DNA of 64,000 bases from CALBPI01 sp039821605. GTDB taxonomy: Bacteria > Pseudomonadota > Gammaproteobacteria > Steroidobacterales > Woeseiaceae. The notes beneath the pieces were generated by a model, which worked only from the letters and a program-made list of their open reading frames with translations, made no database searches and was not told the origin of the DNA. Made by a program: the position numbers and the translations under genes. Positions 33,729 through 44,600 of this stretch are shown here, one piece after another; position 1 is the first letter of the stretch; each line of letters opens with the position of its first letter. The stretch is from assembly GCA_039821605.1 (NCBI GenBank), contig JBCBNV010000003.1:496001-560000 (forward strand). Reading direction: 5' to 3'.

Positions 33729-36125
33729 ATGATCAAGCTGATCCGAACCCGGCTGTTTCTGGGATTCCTGCTGTGCATCAGCATCCCCGCAGCGTTGGGT
33801 CCCGTGGTGTATGTCTATCTGCAGGAGCGCGCGGCGCTTGCCGAGGTGTCAGGCACGCTGAGTGATACCGAGCGCGAGTTACTGCTCACGGAGCAATACG
33901 GCCGCGATTTCATCAACTTCAGCCAGCGCGACCAGGACTTCTTCGCGAGCGGCAACAGCGAGTATCTGGCGAAGCGTGAGGCTGCCATGGCACGCGCATA
34001 CGACAGCCTGGACGCGCTGCGCGGCAAAGCCAGTCCGACGTTCGAGGCACTGCTCGATGATCTCCTGAAGTCCTTTGATGCCTACAGCTGGACGTTTTCG
34101 CAGCTCGCGCAACGCGTCCGCGAACGCGGCTTCCAGGACCACGGCGTCGTCGGCCGGATGCGCGACATCATTCACAGCCTCGAAGCGCAGGTGGCGGACG
34201 ACGACCTGATGGTACACATGCTGACGCTGCGGCGGCATGAGAAGGACTACATCATCCGCAATCAGACGCGCTACGTGACAGCGCTTGTCGAGCGCGCAAC
34301 GGTACTTGAGCAAGCCATTGCCAACCACCCCCGGCTCAGCATTGCCACGAAGCAGTCCATGATCGAACGCCTCGATCTGTACGTCGCAAGCTTTCGGGAC
34401 CTCGTCGCCATCGACGAGACCATCGGCATTCGCTCCAGAACGGGTTTGTTCGAGGATCTCTTCGGCATTGAACAACGCCTGACCTCAAGCTTCGGCGCGC
34501 TCGAAATGGCCGTCGCCGCTTACGCCAGCAATCGCGCCGAGGTCATGACCCGCTACCTGTCGCTGGCCGCCATGGGCGCCGCGGCGTTCGCGCTGCTGGC
34601 CAGCATGGCGCTGTCGCGCCGACTGACACGGCCGCTCAATGAACTCTCGAGCCGTATGCGCGACTACGTCGAGAGCGAGTTCAAGCAGCATGTCGATCTC
34701 GAAGACCTGACGCGACTCAATGACGAGGTTGGTCACCTGGCGCGCGACTTTGGCGCCGTGCAGCAGGCCATCACCGATCACGTGTCATCGATTCGAAAGA
34801 TGGCCTACTACGACAACCTCACTGGCGCCGCGAGCCGGGCCTACCTCACGCAACGGCTCAACGAGATGATCGGCAGTGCGCAGCGCCGCAGCGAGGGGCT
34901 GTCCCTGTTCTTCGTCGACCTCGACAAGTTCAAGGACGTCAACGACACGCTGGGCCACGACGCCGGCGACCAGCTACTCATCGAGGTGGTCAACCGCCTG
35001 ACCGACTCCGTACGCGCCTGCGACTTCGTTGCGCGGCTCGGCGGCGACGAATTCTGCGTTCTGCTCGAGGGGCTCTCGGACGAAGCCGACATCGCCGTGG
35101 TGGCTGAGCGGTGCATTGGCAACCTGCAACAGCCCATCACGCTCAGCGGCAAGACTTTCAAGCCCGCGGGCAGCATTGGTATCGCCCGGTTCCCGGCCGA
35201 CGGCAACGACGCCGACGAGCTCATGCAGGCTGGCGACAACGCGATGTATGCCGCCAAGGTCGCAGGACACCACCGCTTCGAGTTCTTCCGCAAGGAGATG
35301 GGGCAGCGCGCCGTCGACCGGCTCACGATCGCGCAGGAACTGCGCAGCGCGCTCAACAACGAAGAATTCCGACTGCACTACCAGCCGCAGGTCGATGTCC
35401 GAACGGGCGAGGTTCGCGGCTGGGAGGCTCTCGTGCGCTGGCAACACCCGGAGCGCGGTCTCGTCGCACCGGACGAGTTCCTGCCCGAGATCGAGCGACT
35501 GGGACTGATCAACGAGCTGGGCACCTGGGTCATCCGCGAAGCCTGCCAGCAGCTCGCTGCCTGGCGTGACGAGGGTGTCGATGACCTGCGCATGAGCGTC
35601 AATGTGGCGCCCCGTCAGCTCGCCGACAAGCAGTTGTTCTGCGTCGTGTCTCAGGCCATCACCGATTCGGGAATCAAAGCCGAGCAACTCGAACTCGAGG
35701 TGACGGAGTCGGGCATTCAGGCCACGGAAGACGGTGCCGCGATCCTCAACCGTCTCAAGAGCCTGGGCATTCGCGTGGCGATTGACGACTTCGGTACGGG
35801 CTACAGCTCGCTGGGCTCGCTCAAGTACTTACCTGTCGACAGGCTCAAGATCGACCGCAGTTTTGTCCGCGACATGGCCAGCAACGCGCAGGACGCCGTA
35901 CTACTGGGCACCATCATGTCGCTGGGCCACGCACTCAGATTCAACATCGTCGCCGAGGGCGTCGAGGACCTCGAGCAGCTGCAGATCCTGCAGGGACTCG
36001 ACTGCGACCTCGTGCAGGGCTACTTCTTTTCGAAGCCGCTGGCACCGGACGCCGTACCCGCGATCGCCCGCAAGGGCTACATCGAACCCGACGACGCCAC
36101 GGCAAATGAACGAAAGGCAGGATAA
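33729..36125 (+). CDS. GGDEF-EAL protein with periplasmic sensor (cyclic-di-GMP turnover)
   Basis: 798 residues. TM1 lies at about 8-30; residues 31-265 form a helical periplasmic sensor (ARALTER-like four-helix pattern: LLTEQYGRDFINFSQRDQDF, LTLRRHEKDYIIRNQTRYV), TM2 at about 272-296, then a HAMP linker (RRLTRPLNELSSRMRDY). GGDEF is intact at 438-442 in RLGGDEFCVLL, and EAL at 566-568 in WEALVRWQ; EVTESG, DDFGTGYSSL and KIDRSFV are also present, so both cyclase and phosphodiesterase may be active. An HDOD gene starts 6 bases downstream. Confidence 0.93.
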   Translation: MIKLIRTRLFLGFLLCISIPAALGPVVYVYLQERAALAEVSGTLSDTERELLLTEQYGRDFINFSQRDQDFFASGNSEYLAKREAAMARAYDSLDALRGKASPTFEALLDDLLKSFDAYSWTFSQLAQRVRERGFQDHGVVGRMRDIIHSLEAQVADDDLMVHMLTLRRHEKDYIIRNQTRYVTALVERATVLEQAIANHPRLSIATKQSMIERLDLYVASFRDLVAIDETIGIRSRTGLFEDLFGIEQRLTSSFGALEMAVAAYASNRAEVMTRYLSLAAMGAAAFALLASMALSRRLTRPLNELSSRMRDYVESEFKQHVDLEDLTRLNDEVGHLARDFGAVQQAITDHVSSIRKMAYYDNLTGAASRAYLTQRLNEMIGSAQRRSEGLSLFFVDLDKFKDVNDTLGHDAGDQLLIEVVNRLTDSVRACDFVARLGGDEFCVLLEGLSDEADIAVVAERCIGNLQQPITLSGKTFKPAGSIGIARFPADGNDADELMQAGDNAMYAAKVAGHHRFEFFRKEMGQRAVDRLTIAQELRSALNNEEFRLHYQPQVDVRTGEVRGWEALVRWQHPERGLVAPDEFLPEIERLGLINELGTWVIREACQQLAAWRDEGVDDLRMSVNVAPRQLADKQLFCVVSQAITDSGIKAEQLELEVTESGIQATEDGAAILNRLKSLGIRVAIDDFGTGYSSLGSLKYLPVDRLKIDRSFVRDMASNAQDAVLLGTIMSLGHALRFNIVAEGVEDLEQLQILQGLDCDLVQGYFFSKPLAPDAVPAIARKGYIEPDDATANERKAG

Positions 36126-36131
36126 GCCCGC

Positions 36132-36920
36132 ATGATGACCGCGACCGCCACAAACACCAACCGGATACCGACGCTCGAGAATGGCGCGGCGCAGCTGCTG
36201 CTTGAGATCGCTGATGGCGACGTCTGCATGGCCCGCATCGTGCAACTCGTCCAGATTTCGCCGTCCATTGCCGCCAAATTGCTGTCGACCGCAAACTCCG
36301 CCTGGTCCAACCCGGTCGCGCCGGTCACATCGGTCACCGACGCCTGCTCGCGGCTGGGTCTCAATGTTGTGCGGACGACCACGATCGCGCTGGCCATCGG
36401 CCAGTCGTTCGACCCCAAGCGCTGCCCCGGGTTTGACGCGGAGAGATTCTGGTGTACGTCGATTCTCGCCTCGCGCCTGGCCTCGGAGCTGGCGCCTCGT
36501 TTTGGTGTCGATGCGAACACAGCCGCCACCGCAGCGCTGCTCAACAACATCGGTCTGCTCTGGCTGGCGGACGCCATGCCCGATGCCACGAACGCCGCCT
36601 TCGATAGCGCAACCGCGAACAACGGCTGCAGCCTGGGCGACGGCCTTCGGGAATCCTGTGGCATGGACCGCCGCGAGGCCTCCCAGCTCTTGTTCAGTGC
36701 CTGGCGGTTGCCCGAAGCACTCACGGGGGCGGGCGCCGACCCGCAGAGCCCGCAACGACTCCTCATCGAGTGCGCCGAGATCATGGCGACAGAAATCTAC
36801 GCCGAGACGGCACTGGATGATGCCAGCTGTGCCGAAGACGACAACGCCACGACAATGGTCTACACCAAGATCTCGGGCGAACTCGGCAAGACCCAGGAAC
36901 TGGCAGCCATCCTGTTCTGA
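36132..36920 (+). CDS. HDOD-domain protein
   Basis: 262 residues, cytoplasmic. The HDOD core runs from about 15 to 215: ADGDVCMARIVQLVQISPSIAAKLLSTANS (described in parts: ISPSIAAKLLSTANSAW), CSRLGLNVVRTTTIALAIG, FWCTSILASRLASELA, TAALLNNIGLLWLADAMP and LLFSAWRLPEAL. HD catalytic residues are absent, as usual in HDOD. Such proteins act as signalling scaffolds, often with cyclic-di-GMP enzymes; the gene follows a GGDEF-EAL gene by 6 bases and so is presumably its operon partner. Confidence 0.85.
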   Translation: MMTATATNTNRIPTLENGAAQLLLEIADGDVCMARIVQLVQISPSIAAKLLSTANSAWSNPVAPVTSVTDACSRLGLNVVRTTTIALAIGQSFDPKRCPGFDAERFWCTSILASRLASELAPRFGVDANTAATAALLNNIGLLWLADAMPDATNAAFDSATANNGCSLGDGLRESCGMDRREASQLLFSAWRLPEALTGAGADPQSPQRLLIECAEIMATEIYAETALDDASCAEDDNATTMVYTKISGELGKTQELAAILF

Positions 36921-36973
36921 GCGTCGCTGGCTGTTACCCTGTCGGTTCGTTCACTGACCGGCAGATCGACCCC

Positions 36974-37447
36974 ATGCTGTCATTCCGAAGAATCGCGCTC
37001 GCGAGCACGAGCCTCCTGATTGCCCTAAGTCTGACTGCCTGCGGCAACTTGCCCATCGGACTCGAGACGCCTGGCGTGACCGTCACCAGCTTTCGGGTCT
37101 TGCCGAGCGATGCGATGACGCCGCGATTCGAGGTCGGACTCAACGTGACGAACCCCAACGCCGTGCCGCTCAACGTGGACGGCCTCGCCTACTCGATCAG
37201 TATCGAAGGTAAATCGATCCTGGACGGGGTCACCAACAACATCGACCCCATCGAGGCCTACGGCAGCGGCGACATCGTGATCACGGCGGTGCCCGATGTC
37301 ATCGCTGGCGTCCGGGTCCTCACGGGGCTGTTGCGCGGCAACAGCGACGCGGTGTCCTATGCCTTCGAGGCACGCCTCGACGTCGGCTCGTTTCTGCCCG
37401 ATATACGCGTCCGCGACGAAGGCGAGATTGTTCTTGGCGGCACCTGA
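36974..37447 (+). CDS. LEA14-like (WHy domain) lipoprotein
   Basis: 157 residues. The lipobox LTAC gives a lipid-modified Cys near residue 23. The mature domain (VTSFRVLPSDAMTPRFEVGL, VTNPNAVPLNVDGLAYSISIEG, then VPDVIAGVRVLTGLL) has the N-P-N-x-x-P-L pattern of the LEA type 2/WHy fold, a small beta sandwich. Many proteobacteria have such a lipoprotein of unknown role at the envelope. It is 54 bases after the HDOD gene. Confidence 0.8.
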   Translation: MLSFRRIALASTSLLIALSLTACGNLPIGLETPGVTVTSFRVLPSDAMTPRFEVGLNVTNPNAVPLNVDGLAYSISIEGKSILDGVTNNIDPIEAYGSGDIVITAVPDVIAGVRVLTGLLRGNSDAVSYAFEARLDVGSFLPDIRVRDEGEIVLGGT

Positions 37448-37468
37448 CAGCGCGGGGCCGGCGCGCGC

Positions 37469-38557
37469 TCAGACCCGCTGTTCGATCGGCACGTAGTCGA
37501 AATCGAAACCGAAGCAGCGCGGCGCAACGACGGCGAGTGCACGCGACGTCCGGTAGTAGTCCGGGCATCCCACGCCCACCACCGTAACCCGCTGCCCAAA
37601 ACGCAGCCGCTCGGCATTGATCGGTGTTCCGGTCTCATAATCGAGCACCGTGATGAGGTCGGGCACGGACGCGAGCACCCGGTCACCGATCCGCGCCACG
37701 AGGTACTCGTTGCGGATATCGATCGTCAGTGAAGCACCGTCACCATCAAACGGCGCCAACGTTGCCTTGCCGACGTCATAGCCGCCCACGATGGCGCTCG
37801 CGCAATCGACGACTTTGCCTGTGAACAGCTCGACGAGCGCACCGTATTGCGACTGTTCGAACGCCGCGGCGAGCGGCGCCAGCAGCTGCGACGCCAACCC
37901 GCGTTGCTCGCGGAGTATGCGCCCGATCTCAATCGAGAACGACAAGGTGCCGCGCACCACGGCACTCTTGAGCGCCTCCCCCGTCATGGGGTGTTCCACG
38001 GCGATGATCATGCCGCCCATCGCTTGCGTGACGGCACGAATATGGCGTTCATAGGTCGCGGCGGAACCACTGTTGAACATCGCCGCGTTGCCCTCGTAGT
38101 CGAGCGCCAGCGCAGGCGTCGGTGAGATACCGGCAATCGGAAACGTCATCATCTGGGCTTCGGGCAAGGCACGGCCCATGCCATCGCCGTCGATGACGGG
38201 CAGACCGCACTGCGCCGCTGCAATGAGTGGCACGAGTGAATTGCCGCCGCCCACTTCGAATGCGACCAAAGCATCGACCTTGCGCCCGACATGCGCCTCG
38301 AAGGCGCGCAAGGCCTTGAGCGGGTCACCGATTGAGGGCAGCAGCTCGAGACTGACCGACGGCGCGCCGACCCCGCCGATGGTGGCCACGAATGCATCGT
38401 CGTCGAGTGCGTCGGCCGACATGAGTTCAATACCGTCGGACGCTGCCAGCGCCTGCTGCGCCAGCAAATAGGACACGTAAGGATCGCCGCCGCCGCCCGT
38501 GGCCAGAAATACGCCACCCAGTGACAGGTCATCGAGGTCTTCGACGCGTAGCCTCAT
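37469..38557 (-). CDS. DUF917 family protein
   Basis: 362 residues, no signal. The N-terminus LGGVFLATGGGGDPYVSYL with the Gly-rich loop and EVGGGNSLVPLIAAAQCGLPVIDGDGMGRALPE are the DUF917 core; this last block (about residues 102-134) probably contains the active or nucleotide site. Its start overlaps the stop of the HyuA gene by ATGA (38554-38557). DUF917 is often next to hydantoinase/oxoprolinase genes, and the context supports a role in the same ATP-dependent amide hydrolysis. Third gene of the permease-HyuA-DUF917 operon. Confidence 0.88.
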   Translation of the reverse strand: MRLRVEDLDDLSLGGVFLATGGGGDPYVSYLLAQQALAASDGIELMSADALDDDAFVATIGGVGAPSVSLELLPSIGDPLKALRAFEAHVGRKVDALVAFEVGGGNSLVPLIAAAQCGLPVIDGDGMGRALPEAQMMTFPIAGISPTPALALDYEGNAAMFNSGSAATYERHIRAVTQAMGGMIIAVEHPMTGEALKSAVVRGTLSFSIEIGRILREQRGLASQLLAPLAAAFEQSQYGALVELFTGKVVDCASAIVGGYDVGKATLAPFDGDGASLTIDIRNEYLVARIGDRVLASVPDLITVLDYETGTPINAERLRFGQRVTVVGVGCPDYYRTSRALAVVAPRCFGFDFDYVPIEQRV

Positions 38558-40122
38558 CGCACCGCCTCTGGCGCGGGCGCCCCAAGCCCGGCGATTTCAC
38601 CGACGACCTTGACGCGCACGCGCGCCATATTACCGTCCATGTAGGACATCGCCGTTTCCTCGATGTCTGCAACCCGCAGCGTGTCCGGCCGCGCACCGGC
38701 GCGAAGCGCCTGCGCGGTCGCCAGCTCGCAGATCTTCTGCAGGTTCGCATCACGGTTCTTTTCGTCATAGGCCACAAGGCGCTCCGCCTCGCCACCGATC
38801 TGCGCGATGGCCGCACCGATGGCGTTGGCGACCCCGGCCTGCTCTGGGTTGACGAGCGCACCCGCCGTTTCGAACGACGTCGCAAGGATCGCGCCACCGC
38901 CAACCAGCACGACGGGCAGCGGCTGTTCGCCCGGACTCATCGTGTCCACGCCGCGCGCGAGCATGTCGTTCATTGTCGCGCGTGCTGCGGCAATTGTGTC
39001 CCCGCCCAAACCGGCAACGCGCGACGCGTCACCGATCTCGGCGGCGCCTTCAGCCACGGCGATATCGGTTGCAGTCAGCGTATCACCGCCAAACACGAGC
39101 GCTTCGCTGACGAGACGATGCCCCACGGAGCGCGGCCCGACCGTTGCCCCGTCTTCCGCCACAAGGCTGCCGCCGCCGAGCCCGATCGCAAGAATATCGG
39201 GCATGCGGAAATTGGTGCGCACCCCACCGACCTCGATGACGACGTTGGACTCGCGCGGAAATCCGCCCTGAAGCACGCCGATATCCGAAGTCGTGCCGCC
39301 GATGTCGATGACGATCGCATCGTCGAGACCCGTCAGTCGAGACGCGCCACGCAGCGAATTCGTGGGGCCCGAAGCGAAAGTCAGCGCCGGAAACTGCCGC
39401 GCAAATTCGGCGTCCATGAGTGTGCCGTCATTCTGGCTGACGAAGAACCGGCACATCAGGCCACGTGCGCGAATGCCTTCGATGAACGCCGCAACAACGC
39501 CATCCGCAAACGACAGCAGACTCGCATTGAGCAGTGCCGCGTTCTCGCGCTCGAGCAAACCGAGCCGGCCAATACGGTGCGACATCGTGATCCGCGTGTC
39601 GGGCAGAACCGCCTCGATTCGACGCGCGAGATCGAGCTCGGGCTCGGGGTTCATCGGCGAGAACGCCGACGCAATTGCCACGGCCTCGACGCGCTTGTCG
39701 ACCAGATCGTCGATCACGCGCTCGATCTCACGCTCGTGGGTCTTTGCGATCGGACGGCCATCGTACAGATAGCCGCCGCGCAGCATGTACACGCGATCGC
39801 CCAGTGCTCTTGCGATGTCATCGGGCCAGCCCACCTTGGGCGGCAGCCCGTCCCCCGACGGCATGCCGATTCGGATCGCCGCGACCTCGGTGAGCTCGCG
39901 CCTCTCGATGACGGCATTCGTAAACTGCGTCGTGCCGAGCATGACCGCCTCGATATCCGCCGGATAAAAGGCGGCATCTGCGATAAGCGTTTCGAGCGCT
40001 GTCATGATGCCCGTGAGCACATCCGCGGAGGTCAACGCCTTGATCGTCGCGATCACGGTGTCGCCCTCGAGCAGCACGGCGTCCGTGTGGGTACCCCCGA
40101 CGTCGATGCCGATGCGTCTCAC
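38554..40122 (-). CDS. hyuA: Hydantoinase/oxoprolinase, HyuA-type subunit
   Basis: 522 residues from GTG 40122. The ATPase-like N-terminus RRIGIDVGGTHTDAVLLEG and the later IVIDIGGTTSDIGVLQGG (about residue 275) are the two phosphate motifs of the ASKHA-type hydantoinase A fold; VLVGGGAILATSFE is near the C-terminus. The family hydrolyses hydantoins or 5-oxoproline with ATP. The usual HyuB subunit is absent; a DUF917 gene follows instead with ATGA overlap, and the permease gene overlaps the start (GTGA, 40119-40122). It probably acts on a cyclic amide brought in by the permease. Confidence 0.88.
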   Translation of the reverse strand: MRRIGIDVGGTHTDAVLLEGDTVIATIKALTSADVLTGIMTALETLIADAAFYPADIEAVMLGTTQFTNAVIERRELTEVAAIRIGMPSGDGLPPKVGWPDDIARALGDRVYMLRGGYLYDGRPIAKTHEREIERVIDDLVDKRVEAVAIASAFSPMNPEPELDLARRIEAVLPDTRITMSHRIGRLGLLERENAALLNASLLSFADGVVAAFIEGIRARGLMCRFFVSQNDGTLMDAEFARQFPALTFASGPTNSLRGASRLTGLDDAIVIDIGGTTSDIGVLQGGFPRESNVVIEVGGVRTNFRMPDILAIGLGGGSLVAEDGATVGPRSVGHRLVSEALVFGGDTLTATDIAVAEGAAEIGDASRVAGLGGDTIAAARATMNDMLARGVDTMSPGEQPLPVVLVGGGAILATSFETAGALVNPEQAGVANAIGAAIAQIGGEAERLVAYDEKNRDANLQKICELATAQALRAGARPDTLRVADIEETAMSYMDGNMARVRVKVVGEIAGLGAPAPEAVR

Positions 40123-41414
40123 GGTGTCGACTTCGCGGCCAGCCTCGACCGGCGCTCGAACCAGCTCAAGACCGCATAGCCCAGCGCCGACACGACCAGC
40201 GCGTCCAATGCCGCGATTCCGCTGAGCGTTATCAGTTCGCGGTCACCCAGCAGCGCGACCGTACTACCGGCCAGCCAGGCGATCAGTGCCATGGGCGACA
40301 CGCGTCGAATCCTGCCGAGTTGATCGCCGAAGTATGCGGCCGGCCGCACGAAGAAATGATCGACAGCAATGACGCCGGCGACGGGCACAAACACGATGGC
40401 CAGGTAAAACAGGAAGGTCAGGAAGTAGTCGAGAATGTTGAGGAATGCCGCGATGGTGCCGAAGGCGCCGAGCGCGAGGATCAGGCCTGTGTTGGGGACC
40501 TTGGGAAACGTGGCTTCGACACTGAGTGCGGTGCTGTAGAGGTTCAGCGAGTTGAGCACCCAACTGCCTGCGATGACGATGACGAAAGCGCCCCAGCCGA
40601 GCCCCATGACGATCAACACGTCGAGAAAATCGCTGTTGACGAGAACGTCAGCGGCCAGGCCGCCAGCGATCATGACCACGCCCTGGACGATGCCGTAGGC
40701 CAGCAGCGCCGTGTACAACGCCCCGCGCCAATCGCGGATGAAGCGCGTGATGTCCGGCATGATAACGGCGCCCACGATGACGCCGCCCACGACGGAGGAC
40801 ACAGCGGCCCCGAAAGAGAGATCAGCAACCTGCACGGCAGCCAGCGTGTCGCTCAACGAGCGCTTGCCCAGTGCCGTCGCAATGAGTACCGCCGTGACGG
40901 TCATCATCACGGGCACCAGCACGAGCGACAATGTGTTGATGGCGCGGAATCCGTAGAGCGTCGTTACGGTCATGACCACGCCGGCGAACAGCTCGGCGAC
41001 CCACGCCGGAAGTGCGACCCCCATCGTGTCATCGAGCAGCCGCAACACGGCGCCACCAAAGAGATCGATATTGACGCCGAACCAGCCCAACAGGGAAATC
41101 GCGAACGCAATGTTGACGAGGCCGGCGCCCCCGCTGCCAAACGCGATACGCGCCAGCATGTATGAACTCAAGTGGGTGCGTGTGCCGATGGCGCCGCACA
41201 GGGCCGCAATCACGGTCAGCATGCCGCAGCCGGCCACGACCGCAGTGATGGCGCTGCCGTTGTCGAGCGCGAGCCACACCTCAGCGCCCGTGACGAACGT
41301 GGGCAAGGAAAACGCGACCATCGCACTGATCAATGCGACGCGAACCCATCCCACCTGCCGTTCGGGTGGCACAGGCTCGGTCGCAAACTCCTGCGAATCA
41401 GGGTCAAGGGCCAT
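40119..41414 (-). CDS. codB: Nucleobase:cation symporter-1 (cytosine/purine/hydantoin permease)
   Basis: 431 residues with about twelve TM helices, no signal. The N-terminal block (VPPERQVGWVRVALISAMVAFSLPTF, GSGGAGLVNIAFAISLLGWFGVNIDLFGG) and the middle VVGGVIVGAVIMPDITRFIRDW are the CodB-like NCS1 motif set; VAGVIAVDHFFVRPAAYF near 365 is also typical. It moves a nucleobase, allantoin or hydantoin with Na+ or H+. First gene of an overlapping operon with HyuA and DUF917, so the cargo is probably a hydantoin-like ring. The codB symbol marks the family, not proven cytosine specificity. Confidence 0.85.
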   Translation of the reverse strand: MALDPDSQEFATEPVPPERQVGWVRVALISAMVAFSLPTFVTGAEVWLALDNGSAITAVVAGCGMLTVIAALCGAIGTRTHLSSYMLARIAFGSGGAGLVNIAFAISLLGWFGVNIDLFGGAVLRLLDDTMGVALPAWVAELFAGVVMTVTTLYGFRAINTLSLVLVPVMMTVTAVLIATALGKRSLSDTLAAVQVADLSFGAAVSSVVGGVIVGAVIMPDITRFIRDWRGALYTALLAYGIVQGVVMIAGGLAADVLVNSDFLDVLIVMGLGWGAFVIVIAGSWVLNSLNLYSTALSVEATFPKVPNTGLILALGAFGTIAAFLNILDYFLTFLFYLAIVFVPVAGVIAVDHFFVRPAAYFGDQLGRIRRVSPMALIAWLAGSTVALLGDRELITLSGIAALDALVVSALGYAVLSWFERRSRLAAKSTP

Positions 41415-41658
41415 GCGCGTCCACTATCTCTGATCGCTCAGCATGCTGTGATCCTACGTGGAGAATCCGCGTCACAACAAATCCGACGGCGTCGCCGCCT
41501 GTGCGGTCGGGCGCGAGATGCCCGTCGGAGCTCGTGAGACAAATCATCACGTGCCGACAGCTGCCTAGCACGTGTCGACGATTGCGGGGCGGACCCCTTC
41601 GCCATGCCCCGCGTCCTCAAGTCGAGCCATCGCTCGACGAATTGCCCGGGAGGCAGCG

Positions 41659-44600
41659 ATGGAGACTCTGTTCCGTTTCAACATGATTCGCGACAACTAC
41701 CGAACCGCTGAGGACGTCAATGCCATTGACCTCAGCGCTAACACGCGCTTTCAGCGCGAGTGTCGCGCCGTACCCAACAACGACCAACGCCTTGCGCGAC
41801 TCAAGTCGCTCGCGCGTGCCTATGCGCAGTCCGCTAACTACATCAGCAGCGCACAGCAGCTGAACGCCTTAGGCGATTTCGCCGAAAGCCTGTCCGCCGT
41901 GGACGACTTCATCGCTGGCTGGGACGGCGCGGACGCCGATCTGCGCGCCGCGCTCGAGGCGGTGCTGACGCCGCTGCTGCCCGATGCATTTGCGACCCTG
42001 CTGGCCGCTTCGAGCTTTAGGACCGAGACGTCTCGGGTCAAGGACTCGATGCTCGTGATGAAGCTCCTCCCCGACCAGCACCGGCGGCCGATTTTGCTGC
42101 TCGGCGAGTACTTGCGTCTGGGCCATATCTTGCGGCGGTTGTCTGATTCGACCCGTTTCCCCGCGTCACTGTCTGAGCTCCGGGCCGCGCGGCGCGCGCC
42201 CATGCAGATCGCCCCCGCGATACTGCCGGAGTTCGTGCCACCGCCGACACGGACGCCACCGTCTACCGTGGGCGGCACGCTGAAAGGTCTGGCGGAACGC
42301 CACGCCGCGATCGGCGCGGCTATTAGTGAGCTGCGCGGCTTCCGTGCACGTGATTTCGTATCGACACCCCAGCGCGAACTCGACGCCAACATGCCGCCAC
42401 AGGAATTCCGCCCCTTCAACCTGTTCAAGACAGACTTCGAGGTGCGCAAGGCGCAGTTCGCGGCGTTCCTGACGCCGAACACAAATGCCACCGCGGCGAA
42501 CCAGCCCCAGCGCCTCAACCTGAGCCCTGAACTTCTGGGAAGGCTCAGCACGGCGAATCTGGGTGGCGATACCCCCGCGCTCGACTTTACCAAGACCAGC
42601 CGACTCGCGTTGCTCGGTCGTACCGGTTTCACACCGCTGATCGCCGAGCACAGCATCATGCAGCTCAAGCCGGAAGTGACGCGCCGTATCAGCCAGGCGA
42701 CGCGCGACCTACTCGCAGAACTCGACCTGAGCCTTGACGATCCGCTCAACGAAGTCATCGGTGCGCTGATCAAGGAACGCGCCAAGACGGCCACGCAATC
42801 GCGGCGCACCGTGCAACCGTTCACGCAGACTCAGTACAAGCGCATGGGTGGCGTCACGCTGGTCTCGCGCATCAATCCCGTGCCGAACCTGTTCGCCATC
42901 AATCCGGGCGACCTGCTCAAGTTGCTGCCCAACCTTGACCGACTCACGCAACCCGTCCCGACGACGCATGCCGACCTGCGCCCGGCTGGGGAAATGGAGT
43001 TGCTGGTCGTCAAGCAGCAGTTGCTGAACTACATCACGTCCGACATCTCACACATCACCAATGTGCTCAAGGGTGAGTTCTTCGAAAAGACACACCGCGT
43101 GCTGCACGAGACAGAGCGGCTGCTGGAAACCGAGAGCGAAGTCACTTCAACGGTCGAGAATTCCCTCGAGACCAGTGATCGCTTCGAGGTCAGTCGCGAG
43201 ACCGAGGACGCCTTGAAAGAGACACTCGATGTCAAGGGCAGCCTTGAAGTGTCGGGCAAGCTCGGGCCCCAGTTTAAGTACAAGGCCAGCGGTGAGGTTG
43301 GCTATCAGCGCGTCTCAGAATCTTCCGTCAAGGCGAGCCAGGAAGTTGCTCGCGAGGTCACACAAAAGGCGTCCGAGAAAATCACCGAACGCGTGCTGCG
43401 ACGCGAATCGCTGCGGATCAAGGATCAGATCGAGAACACGGACATCCACCGCGTCAACAATGAAGAGGGTGACAGCCACACGGTTGGCATCTACCAGTGG
43501 CTGAGCAAGGTCTACCAGGCGCAGATGTACAACTATGGCCTGAAAGAGGTGTACGACCTGATGATCCCGGAGCCCGGTGCGCTGCTTATGGAGCTGTTCA
43601 ATCGTCGGCGTCAATCGTCGATCGAGATCGAAGAGGTCCCCCCGCTCGAGATCACACCCGAAGACATCGACACGGACAACTACCAGGAGCTGGTCAAGGC
43701 CTACCATGCGACCGACGTCGAGCCGCCGCCCGAGCCCTACACGACGATCAGCTACGACTTCAACACGGGTGGCGAGGACAAGGACCAGGAATTCACGACC
43801 TCGACACGGATCCAGATCCCCGAGGGCTATCGTGCAGAGCGGGCCACGGTTGGCTCTGTCGTAACCGTATGGGACGACTGGTCCGTCGACATCGTCATCG
43901 GCGAGCGTACGCATCGTTTCCATGGCAATGGCTGGGTCTTCAACACCCCGCTCAATGAAGAAACGGGCAGCCTGCCCTTTGCCATGGTGACGGATCGGGT
44001 CGGCGACGTGGCGATCGCCGTCAAGGTCGTGGCCAAGTCAACCGAACGGGCCATGGACCTGTGGCGCGCCGACACATACGCGAAACTCGTTCAGGCATAC
44101 CAGACCAGAAAGTCGGAGCAGGAAGCGAAGCTCGCCGACATGGTTGCCGACGCACCTGCCGAGATCGAGAGCGGTCCGGAGGCGGCCAACCGGGCACTGA
44201 TGGTCGACGAGATCAAACGCGCCTGCATTAGCATTCTGACGCGGCAGCACTTTGACCTGTTCAACGCCGTTCGCAACGGCACGAAAGATCTTCCGGAAAT
44301 CCGCTTCGACGAAGCCCTGGCCGAGGGCGATTACGTTCGCTTCTTCGAACAAGCCTTCGAGTGGGAGAATCTCTCCTGGGTGACCTACCCCTACTTCTGG
44401 GGCCGCAAAGACACCTGGGACAACAAGGTCTTCATCGAGGATGATGACCGTGACTATCAGGACTTCCTCAAAGCCGGCTACGTTCGCGTGGTGCTGCCGG
44501 TCCGGGACGGCTTCGGCGCCGCACTGGATCACTTTCGTCAGTTCGGAGAGCCCTGGCTCGGTGGACCGCTGCCGACGATCAGCGACGACTTGTACCTGCC

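Noticed and set aside
38521..40179. 552-codon open frame on the plus strand across the HyuA gene
   Set aside because: Antisense shadow; Arg/His-rich product with no domain, against a full-length HyuA on the other strand.
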